Positions 16,501-22,009 of a stretch of 22,009 nt of DNA are shown here, one piece after another. The stretch is from assembly GCA_044224215.1 (NCBI GenBank), contig JBGAKX010000084.1, positions 1 to 22,009 on the forward strand, given 5' to 3'. The notes under the pieces were generated by a model. It saw nothing but the letters and a program-made list of their open reading frames with translations. It did no database searches and had not been told where the DNA came from. Within the stretch, counting starts at the first letter, position 1. Each line of letters starts with the position of its first letter. The position numbers and the translations under genes are program-made. Source of the DNA: DAOMFM01 sp035429825. Lineage in GTDB: Bacteria; Acidobacteriota; Blastocatellia; UBA7656; JADIYM01.

Positions 16501-17114
16501 CGCTCGAGGAGTTCGCGTCCGCGTCGGTCGAATCGCTCGCCACGACGTCGCAGGGCGAGACGGTCCGAGTCGGAGGGCTGATCGCGGATCTTACGGTGCG
16601 CAACACAAAGAAGGGCGACCGGTTTGCGCTGTTCCAGCTCGAGGACGCGAGCGGATCGGTCAAGGTGGTCTGCTGGCCCGAAACGTTCTCAAAGTCGGCG
16701 CGCCTTGTCTCGAACGAGGCGGCGGTGCTCGTCTGCGGACGGCTCGAGCGAACGGACGACGGCGCGACGTCGATCATCGCGGACGAGGTTGCGCTGCTCG
16801 ACAACCTGCGTGAGCGCGAGGCCCGTTCGATCGTGATCTGCGCGCCAACGGCGGCGCTGACCCCCGACAAGGTGTCGCGGCTGCACGAACTGCTCGATCG
16901 TTCGCGCGGCGAGTGCGACGTCGAGTTTGCGCTCGAGCTGCCGGATCGTTCCATCGCGAGGGTCCAGCCGAACTCGTTCGTCCGCGTTGCGATGACGCCC
17001 GAGCTGACGCAGCGTCTGCACGAACTGTGTCCGGAGGCGAGTGTCCGGATCAACGTCAGCCGCCGTCTGATGACGCTTGCGCCGCAGTCGTCCGCAGCGC
17101 CATGGCAGCGGTGA
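13584..17114 (+). CDS. dnaE: DNA polymerase III subunit alpha
   Basis: This is the replicative polymerase catalytic subunit, 1176 aa, near the E. coli length. The N-terminal PHP domain keeps all nine residues that bind metal in active PHP exonucleases (H10, H12, D19, H44, E69, H91, C141, D210, H212). The palm carries GPGRGSAAGSL and the catalytic PDIDIDFC with D410 and D412. Fingers, tandem helix-hairpin-helix and a C-terminal OB fold (TVRVGGLIADL, RFALFQLEDASGSVKVV, about 990-1060) follow in normal order. The open frame extends 40 codons upstream, but ATG 13584 has GGGGA nine bases before it and gives the family start ADKQFVHLHLHTDYSLLDG. It is transcribed from its own promoter and followed within 26 bases by a DUF4440-like gene. 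Confidence 0.97.
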   Translation: MADKQFVHLHLHTDYSLLDGAIQIKKLAARAAELNMPAVAMTDHGNMFGAISFFNEMKKVGVKPIVGCEVYVARGNHTDRGEPDRPKGMNHLILLATNLAGYRNLVKLTSYGYTQGYYYKPRIDRDLLASHSEGLVGLSACLSGVPSQLVMHEQFDEAERQSLLFNEILGQGNYFLEVQKQSGIDVQDRVNKGLFEISQRTGIPLAVTNDSHFLNREDYDAHSALLSIGTGKPLSQGGMHYSPDHYFRSQEEMWNLFGRDLPEALENTTRIAERCELEIPMGENHLPKFRVPDGHTVDSYFAEVARLGLEERWETFIRDFPNRKHSRDEYLDRLELELQVISQMGFSGYFLIVWDFIRFAKEQNIPVGPGRGSAAGSLAAYSLKITDVDPLQYDLLFERFLNPERVSMPDIDIDFCVRGRGDVIKYVSDYYGRDHVSQIITFGTMASKAAIKDVGRALEMTFGEVDRIAKMIPPPIRGRNVSIEDAIELNAELKQEIERNPQVRQLIDLAKRLEGCSRHASVHAAGVVISPTPLHELVPVYKSAKDEITTQYAMSDLEKTGMLKMDFLALTTLTIISDCLNTIERETDERLDLSKIPLEDASALKVFVEGRTEAIFQFESSGMREICRKLKPEGIDDLAALNALYRPGPIDSGMVDDFIDRRHGRKKVTFDFPALQDILGPTLGIVVFQEQVMALFQTLAGYSLGEADIVRRIMGKKKRDELDKHKKRFLDEGEARGNNRTKLEKLWQMLEGFADYAFNKSHSVAYALLAYQTAYLKAHYPTHFWAAVLSNELDNTDKVARYIGEARASGIKVLPPDVNISTDLFTPMGNTIRFGLAAIKGLGQSAVGAIVDARDSGGPFTSIHDFCERVDSRAVNRRILECLIKSGAFDSLGARRRQLFEVIDSAIESGARAQRDRATGQVGLFAVMGGEAMPAEIRLPDLEEWSQREILTGEKETVGFYITGHPLAHHKEALEEFASASVESLATTSQGETVRVGGLIADLTVRNTKKGDRFALFQLEDASGSVKVVCWPETFSKSARLVSNEAAVLVCGRLERTDDGATSIIADEVALLDNLREREARSIVICAPTAALTPDKVSRLHELLDRSRGECDVEFALELPDRSIARVQPNSFVRVAMTPELTQRLHELCPEASVRINVSRRLMTLAPQSSAAPWQR

Positions 17115-17123
17115 GTGCCGGAC

Positions 17124-17130
17124 GAGGAGG
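17124..17130 (+). promoter_or_regulatory. Ribosome binding site of the DUF4440-like gene
   Basis: GAGGAGG lies nine bases before GTG 17140. It identifies the start of an otherwise frame-disrupted gene and argues that the gene was functional until recently. Confidence 0.65.
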
Positions 17131-17139
17131 CGCGATGAG

Positions 17140-17501
17140 GTGCTCGAGTGGGCGCTCGCACAAGAGCGCCGACTGTGGGACGCCTTCGTCGCACGAGATC
17201 GGACGGTACTCGCTGAGATCATCGCTCCGGGATGCGATCGATGTCGGACCACGTGGCACGCTACGCACGCATGACGAATTTCTTGAAGCGCTCGAGCATG
17301 CAGATGGTGACGTATGCGATTGACGACCTGAGCGTTCGATTGCGACCAGGCGCGTACGTCGCGACATATCGAGTAACCGTTGAGGGAACGTCAAAGGGTA
17401 TGTCCTTTGCGCATCAGTTGGTGCGTTCGACATCTGTGTGGTCCCTGGACGGTGGCCAATGGCGACTCGTGCTACAGGAAACGCCTTGCGCTTTGACTTG
17501 A
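17140..17501 (+). pseudogene. DUF4440/SnoaL-like protein, disrupted by two frameshifts
   Basis: A protein of about 120 aa can be rebuilt from three frames. The first gives LEWALAQERRLWDAFVARD and AEIIAP, the second DAIDVGPRGTLRTHDEFLE, and the third TYAIDDLSVRLRPGAYVATY through WRLVLQETPCALT. This order matches the NTF2-like DUF4440 fold, small proteins of varied and mostly unknown function. Removing one G at 17229-17231 and one G at 17306-17307 restores one frame without stops. GTG 17140 is the start because of GAGGAGG at 17124. As written, translation would stop at 17274. It is either a sequence-error victim or a recent pseudogene. It follows dnaE closely and may be co-transcribed with it. 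Confidence 0.65.
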
Positions 17502-17594
17502 CTCGGGCCGAATCGGCCGCGAAAGTTTCATCGTGGTCCGATAAATTCCATGCCCTGCCGTCCAGCCTCTGCTGGCCGGGCCGATTCACGAACA

Positions 17595-19211
17595 ATGACG
17601 ACGGACGCTGAAACTCCGCCTCGGCAAATCACGAATCTCGGACGAATTGCTCGATCAGCATCGCTGCCAATGCTCGCTGCGATGTTCCCCGTGTTGTCGT
17701 TCTACTCGCACAACGCGGGGAGCTGTCCCGTTTTCTCGTGTCATTGTTCCCGTGGCCCTCGCAGCATTTGGCGGACTTGCAGTATTTGGGCTGTGGTCGG
17801 CGTTCTTCCGGTCGGCATCCAAGGGTGCCGTAGTCGGCACTGCGTACGTGGCTCTGTTCTACCTCTACCGTGTGTTCTTTCCGTACGTCACGCGGCTCGA
17901 CGCAGATGTTACTAGCACGATACTTGAGCGTCTCGCGCAGTGCATCTGCTGCTGATCGCTGTCGTTGTCGTGTTTGCACTTTATACGCGGTTCACGCGCC
18001 GCAGCTACGAGACGCTTGCCGGCGTTCTCGCCATCTGCGCGGTTGCGGTGTGCGTCATGCCAATTGTGTCGGTCGCTTGGCACGGGCTCCTCTTTGCCTG
18101 GCCCCATACCAAGTCGGTGAGTATCGAAACGAGGCATGGCAGGGCTGAGGCTGCTCGACCGGACATCTACTACGTGATTCTTGACGGGTACTCTCGGGCC
18201 GACGTGCTCGAGAATGTATACGGGGTCGACAATGGCCCGTTCCTCGCCCAGCTTACAAGTCGAGGGTTCTATGTCGCGGACAAGAGCAGGCCCAATTACC
18301 TGCAAACGCTCCCGTCACTTGCCGCTTCGCTGAACGGCAGGTATCTCGACGATCTGTCGATGCGCTACGGCCGCACGGACAACCGGCTTCCGGTCACCGA
18401 ACTAGTGAAGAACAGTTGGGCAATGGCCTATCTTAGAGACCGCGGTTACGCACTGATCAACATTGCCTCGGGCGTAGAATCAACATCCCCAAATCCCAAT
18501 GTGGATCGCGAGCTTGACCTCGGCGTAATTGCGTTTGGAGAGTTCGAGACAGAACTGCTCAATCTCACGCCCCTTTCGGACATCCTCAGCCGTGGCGGCG
18601 ACGAGACTGTCGCCAATCAACGCCGGCGCGTCCTGTTTGAATTCAGCACCCTTGCGGCCGTGCCCGATCTTGGCCGGCCGCGCTTCGTCATGTGCCACAT
18701 TGTCAGCCCGCACCCGCCGTTCGTCTTTGACGAAAACGGCAGCGTGCCGAATGTTCCAGTGCAGGCCAGTATCAATGACGGATCCCACTTCAAGGGTACC
18801 CATGAGGTGTACCAGCGTGCCTATGCCGCCCAGGTCAGGTTCGTCAATGCAAGGTTGCTTGAAGCGATCGACGCGATTTCGCAGCAGCCGGTCCGGAGAA
18901 TCGGCCGGTCATCATTCTCCAGGGCGATCACGGAGGGGGATCCCTCTATGATCATGAGCGGATGGAGAACTCCAAGCTCTGGGAGCGAGCGAGTATCCTG
19001 AACGCCTACCTTGTTCCACAGAGTGTCTCATCACAGCTTTATCCTACGATGTCCCCGGTGAACTCCTTTCGGTTGCTGTTCGATGGCCTATTTGACGCCG
19101 GCCTTGAGCGCCTGCCTCGACAGGACTTACTACGCCAGCTGGTCGACACCGTACATGTTCACCGAGGTGACGGAAGATCAGCTCGAGCCAATCCCGCCGA
19201 GAGATCACTGA
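17595..19211 (+). pseudogene. Membrane-anchored sulfatase/phosphoglycerol-transferase-like protein, disrupted by five frameshifts
   Basis: Joining the frames gives a protein of about 539 aa of the alkaline phosphatase superfamily. Hydrophobic N-terminal segments (FPVLSFYSHNAGEL, VALAAFGGLAVFGLW, GTAYVALFYLY, HLLLIAVVVVFALYTR, LAGVLAICAVAVC) suggest about five membrane helices. The outer domain then begins PDIYYVILDGYSRADVL (metal Asp), with NYLQTLPSLAASLN holding the likely Thr nucleophile, CHIVSPHPPF, and IILQGDHGGG with the Asp-His metal ligands. It ends YYASWSTPYMFTEVT. The breaks are single-base changes near 17717-17720, 17749-17751, 17938-17940 and 18898-18901 (one base missing each) and 19118 (one extra). 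All active-site motifs survive. Such proteins are common in O-antigen and capsule loci and may add or remove phospho- or sulfo-substituents; the substrate is unknown. Confidence 0.7.
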
Positions 19212-19323
19212 CCGTTGCTCACCGGACCCCGTCGTTGCACGGCAGCGCAGCGTCCGCAGACTTGTGGCGCTCGCTTGATCTTGTTCCTGGCTGGCGAAAC
19301 CACAACGTGGCTTGTGTACTGAA

Positions 19324-19516
19324 ATGATTTCTCCCGTCGTCTCGTCGCTTCTGGCATATGTCGATCCTGGCAGCGGCAGCGTGCTGATCCAGCTTGTGAT
19401 TGGCGCCGTTGCAGGAGCTGCTCGTGGCCGTCCGACTCTACTGGACTCGCCTCAAGGCGTTCGTCGCGGGCCGCAGCAGGACCAAGGAAAACGACGGCGC
19501 GGACCACGAGTCGTGA
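19324..19516 (+). pseudogene. Small YVDPGSGS membrane protein, one frameshift
   Basis: This small protein of about 63 aa starts MISPVVSSLLAYVDPGSGS and continues with a single hydrophobic helix (VLIQLVIGAVAGAA). After one extra base at about 19421-19423 it reads VAVRLYWTRLKAFVAG and ends ADHES with a stop at 19514-19516. The Y-x-DPGSGS plus one helix plus YW-x3-K pattern is, from my knowledge of these clusters, a recurrent small companion of sulfatase-like proteins in polysaccharide loci. Its function is unknown. Uncorrected, the frame runs on to 19539 with unrelated sequence. Confidence 0.6.
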
Positions 19517-19529
19517 TCCCGTCGGTTGA

Positions 19530-20177
19530 ATGTGCGTGAAGCGAATCGGGCTTACTCAACGCGTCGAAGTCGTGGCGGGTCGAAGTGAGCGTCGCGACTG
19601 TCTTGACCAGTCGTGGTTTCCCACTCTCGCAAGCGCGGATCTCCTGCCTGTGTCTCTCCCAAATCTCCTTGCAGATCCGGCGATTGCGCTCGATGAGTAT
19701 CGTCTCGACGGGATCATTCTGACTGGAGGCAACGATCTTGCATTCGTCGAGAATGCGGACTGTACAGCTCCAGAGCGTGATCGTTTCGAGCGCGGTCTGC
19801 TCGAGCTATGCACGGTGCGAAACCTCCCGGTCCTCGGGGTGTGCCGGGGAATGCAGCATCTCGTCTCATTCCATGGCGGCACAATCACGCGCGTGAGCGG
19901 ACACGTGTCGTCGACGCATCGAATCATCGGAACGGGCCTCACGGATCTGGCCATAGATGAAGGCAGGGTCGTGAACAGTTTCCACGGATATGGCGTGCAT
20001 GGCGTCGGCATTCCCGCGTGTCTTGCCATCGCAGCCGTGGCAGAGGATGAAACGGTCGAAGCGGTCTCGCATAGGTCTTTGCCACAGTGGGGGATCATGT
20101 GGCATCCGGAACGTGCCCCCGTCAGCATGATGGACACACGACTGCTCACCGCGCTATTTCACTGTCCGGGACTATGA
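19530..20177 (+). CDS. Class I glutamine amidotransferase-like (peptidase C26) hydrolase, candidate gamma-glutamyl-CDP-amidate hydrolase
   Basis: The 215-aa protein has the catalytic triad of the family: C105 in GVCRGMQH, and H192 and E194 in MWHPER. GIILTGGNDLAF is the usual glycine-rich strand. C26 members hydrolyse gamma-glutamyl amide bonds. The closest match in logic is Campylobacter Cj1417, which cleaves gamma-glutamyl-CDP-amidate to CDP-phosphoramidate and glutamate, because the next gene (4-base ATGA overlap) is a nucleotidyltransferase like its partner Cj1416. A generic gamma-glutamyl-GABA hydrolase is the alternative. GTG 19536 would also be a reasonable start (MKRIGLTQRVEV). No clear Shine-Dalgarno site is seen. 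Family assignment is firm; substrate is inferred from context. Confidence 0.85.
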   Translation: MCVKRIGLTQRVEVVAGRSERRDCLDQSWFPTLASADLLPVSLPNLLADPAIALDEYRLDGIILTGGNDLAFVENADCTAPERDRFERGLLELCTVRNLPVLGVCRGMQHLVSFHGGTITRVSGHVSSTHRIIGTGLTDLAIDEGRVVNSFHGYGVHGVGIPACLAIAAVAEDETVEAVSHRSLPQWGIMWHPERAPVSMMDTRLLTALFHCPGL

Positions 20178-20977
20178 GGTCGATCATCCTCGCTGCTGGA
20201 CAGGGATCACGGCTTCGCCCGCTCACGGACGATCGCCCCAAGTGCATGGTGGAACTCGCGGGACGGACCCTTCTCGATCATCAGATACTCGCACTTGGCT
20301 GCGCAGGCATTCACGACGTCACCGTTGTACTAGGTTATCGAGCGGAGAGCGTTCGAACTCCGAACCTCCAAGTTCGCGTCAACCGACAGTTCGAGTCGAC
20401 GAACATGGTCGCTTCGCTCATGTGCGCAGCGGATCTGCTCGACGGCAGTGACGACGTGCTCGTGTCCTATGGTGATCTCGTCTTCGAATCCGACGTTGTG
20501 ACCTCGCTTCTCGCATGCAACGATCCGCTCTGCACGACCGTCGACTTGGATTGGCTCAAATTGTGGTCTCTTCGCTTTGAGAATCCGCTCAGCGATGCTG
20601 AGACGATGCGCATCGATGCCAATGGATACGTCATCGAGCTTGGCCGCAGGCCTTCGTCGCTTAACGAGATCGAGGCACAGTACATGGGGCTGATCAAGAT
20701 CGATGCCCGGCTTTGCACGGCGCTGACGGACCTTTATGACTCGCTTGACGACACATTTCGGTTCGCCGGCCGGACGAGAACGGGACTCTACATGACCGAT
20801 TTTCTCCAGTTGGCCATCGACCGCGGAATTCCGCTGCGCACCCAACCCGTCCGCGGAGGATGGCTCGAAGTGGATTCCCTTTCCGACCTGGAAGCCTACA
20901 ACCGTCTCCAGGAGAACGGTCGTCTGGCCGACTTCTGCAGGGTCGTGCCGGGGGACGGAACAGCTGAAGGGAACTAG
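20174..20977 (+). CDS. Sugar-nucleotidyltransferase-fold cytidylyltransferase, candidate CTP:phosphoglutamine cytidylyltransferase
   Basis: The 267-aa protein begins with the signature LAAGQGSRLRPLTDDRPK (6-23), which binds the nucleotide triphosphate in the NTP_transferase/LicC/GlmU-N fold. VSYGDLVFESDVV holds the metal-site Asp, and GGWLEVDSLSDLEAYN closes the domain. No acyltransferase (hexapeptide) domain is attached. The ATG is fixed by a 4-base overlap with the preceding hydrolase stop, so the two are translationally coupled. Longer open frame upstream is that gene read in another frame. With a C26 partner, a Cj1416-like role (CTP plus L-glutamine phosphate) is favoured. With the CDP-glycerol-type transferase downstream, a phosphocholine or glycerol-phosphate cytidylyltransferase is the alternative. 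Confidence 0.85.
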   Translation: MRSIILAAGQGSRLRPLTDDRPKCMVELAGRTLLDHQILALGCAGIHDVTVVLGYRAESVRTPNLQVRVNRQFESTNMVASLMCAADLLDGSDDVLVSYGDLVFESDVVTSLLACNDPLCTTVDLDWLKLWSLRFENPLSDAETMRIDANGYVIELGRRPSSLNEIEAQYMGLIKIDARLCTALTDLYDSLDDTFRFAGRTRTGLYMTDFLQLAIDRGIPLRTQPVRGGWLEVDSLSDLEAYNRLQENGRLADFCRVVPGDGTAEGN

Positions 20978-20988
20978 ACACCACGACG

Positions 20989-22009
20989 ATGGACCTCCTG
21001 AAGGCATGGCGCGGCGCTCGCCGATTCCTCAAGCTTCCACGTGACAGGCGCAGGATTGTCTTCTATGCGGAGGACAATGCCTCGTGGGAACACCTCGGTC
21101 CAATCGTTCGATCGCTCCTCGCAAGCTGCGACCTGCCGGTGTGTTATCTGACATCGAGTGCGAATGACCCGCGACTCGACGAGACGCATGACCGATTCGA
21201 TGCTTTCTACATCGGCGAAGCCAGTGTCAGGACCTACCTGTTCACTGGCATGGTCGCCGACATCGTCGTAATGACGATGCCCGACCTCGAGACGTTTCAC
21301 CTGAAGCGCTCGAGAGCTCACAACGTGCACTACGTGTACGTGTTTCATTCGATGGTCAGCACACACATGATCTATCGGCGAGGCGCGTTTGACAGGTACG
21401 ACACAATTTTCTGTGTCGGCCCGCACCACGTTGCCGAGATCCGCGCGACCGAGAACCATCGCCGTCTTTCGCCACGCCAGCTCGTGCCGCACGGGTATGG
21501 TCGCCTCGATTCCATCCTCGACACGCGTCGGTCACGAGTTGAGCATCGACCGAGCGAGGAATCACAGCCGCTGTGCGCTCTCGTCGCCCCGTCATGGGGA
21601 CCCACGTGCCTTCTCGAAACGCGGGGCGTCGAACTGACGCATCTGCTTCTCCGGAGCGGCTTTGAGGTTATCGTGCGGCCGCATCCGATGACAGTCCGCA
21701 AGTCGCCGTCTGTCATAGACGAGTTGCGGTCCGCGTTTGATCGTGAGTCGCGGTTCTCACTTGAAACCGACATTGCGTCCCAGGAATCGCTCCACCGCGC
21801 CGATGTGATGATCAGCGACTGGTCGGGGGCGGCGCTCGACTATGCGTTTGGCCTCGAGCGACCGGTGCTATTTGTCGACACGGAGCGCAAGATCAACAAT
21901 CCGGCTTATTCCGAGATTGGTATCGTGCCGTTCGAAGAGTCCGTGCGCACCGAGATCGGAGAGGTCGTCGACCCTGCGTCGCTCGCCGACGTGGTTCCTG
22001 CCGTCCGAC
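20989..22009 (+). CDS. CDP-glycerol glycerophosphotransferase-like protein (partial, runs off the window)
   Basis: About 340 codons are open to the window edge with no stop. The sequence carries FHSMVSTHMIYRRGAFDRYD, VGPHHVAEIR, VPHGYGRLDS, VIVRPHPMT and ISDWSGAALDYAFGLERPVL, the motifs of the TagB/TagF-type CDP-glycerol glycerophosphotransferases, which in Gram-negative bacteria also occur in O-antigen and capsule loci. The family moves a phospho-alcohol from a CDP donor to a glycan. ATG 20989 starts 11 bases after the preceding stop, with GAAGGGA rather far upstream (20966-20972), so these genes look like one operon. Because the donor would be CDP-linked, it is a candidate transferase for whatever the two genes before it make. 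The C-terminal end is not visible. Confidence 0.85.
   Translation, partial: MDLLKAWRGARRFLKLPRDRRRIVFYAEDNASWEHLGPIVRSLLASCDLPVCYLTSSANDPRLDETHDRFDAFYIGEASVRTYLFTGMVADIVVMTMPDLETFHLKRSRAHNVHYVYVFHSMVSTHMIYRRGAFDRYDTIFCVGPHHVAEIRATENHRRLSPRQLVPHGYGRLDSILDTRRSRVEHRPSEESQPLCALVAPSWGPTCLLETRGVELTHLLLRSGFEVIVRPHPMTVRKSPSVIDELRSAFDRESRFSLETDIASQESLHRADVMISDWSGAALDYAFGLERPVLFVDTERKINNPAYSEIGIVPFEESVRTEIGEVVDPASLADVVPAVR

Noticed and set aside
17506..17518. GGCCGAATCGGCC palindrome after the DUF4440-like gene as a terminator
   Set aside because: The stem is too short and no T tract follows.
18079..18102. TGGCACG followed by TTTGC as a sigma-54 -24/-12 promoter
   Set aside because: The GG-to-GC spacing is 17 instead of 12 and it lies inside the coding sequence of the sulfatase-like gene. 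A similar TGGCACG at about 17248 also fails the spacing test.
1..22009. CRISPR arrays, tRNA or rRNA genes, insertion sequences, attachment sites
   Set aside because: I saw no regularly spaced repeats, no cloverleaf with a T-arm motif, no transposase and no terminal repeats.

Overview
This window is about 22 kb of high-GC DNA from a Gram-negative-type bacterium. The evidence is a lipoprotein signal peptide, a sigma-54 enhancer-binding protein with a sigma-70-type promoter, a glycine decarboxylase split into GcvPA and GcvPB, and a surface-polysaccharide-type locus. The phylum cannot be fixed by reading. Split GcvP, TPR-type sigma-54 activators and DUF2934 fit deep, high-GC lineages (for example Desulfobacterota/Myxococcota-like or Acidobacteriota-like) better than enteric proteobacteria, but this is inference.

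Layout. (1) 1-1194: a terminator hairpin of an off-window gene, then a REC-GGDEF diguanylate cyclase. (2) 1359-6825: a tight co-directional run gcvT-gcvH-gcvPA-gcvPB, a DUF2934 protein with a histone-H1-like Lys/Ala/Pro tail, and ridA. It reads as a glycine/one-carbon operon with an imine-detoxifying partner. (3) 6822-7013, minus strand: rpmB (L28), the only reverse-strand gene, driven by a perfect TTGACA-N17-TATAAT promoter. Its stop overlaps the ridA stop. (4) 7109-10330: a SurA/PrsA-like parvulin lipoprotein, a strong hairpin, and an ABC-F ATPase. (5) 10472-13426: a 984-aa TPR plus AAA+ plus Fis-type sigma-54 activator behind a perfect extended -10 promoter. (6) 13584-17114: dnaE, with all nine PHP metal ligands visible.

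Downstream of dnaE the character changes. From 17140 to 19516 three consecutive genes (a DUF4440/SnoaL-like protein, a membrane-anchored sulfatase/phosphoglycerol-transferase-like protein, and a small YVDPGSGS protein) can each be rebuilt only by correcting single-base indels, eight in all. No indel was evident in the other protein genes. The pieces keep their conserved motifs and contain no internal stops, so this is either localised sequence error or very recent inactivation.

The last genes (19530-22009) are intact: a class-I/C26 glutamine-amidotransferase-like hydrolase, overlapping by four bases with a nucleotidyltransferase, followed by a CDP-glycerol-glycerophosphotransferase-like protein that runs off the end. 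The hydrolase/nucleotidyltransferase pair resembles Cj1417/Cj1416 of the Campylobacter O-methyl-phosphoramidate pathway. It suggests that this organism makes a CDP-linked phosphoramidate (or another phospho-substituent) for a surface glycan. This is the most interesting candidate system in the window. The diagnostic glutamine kinase is not in view.
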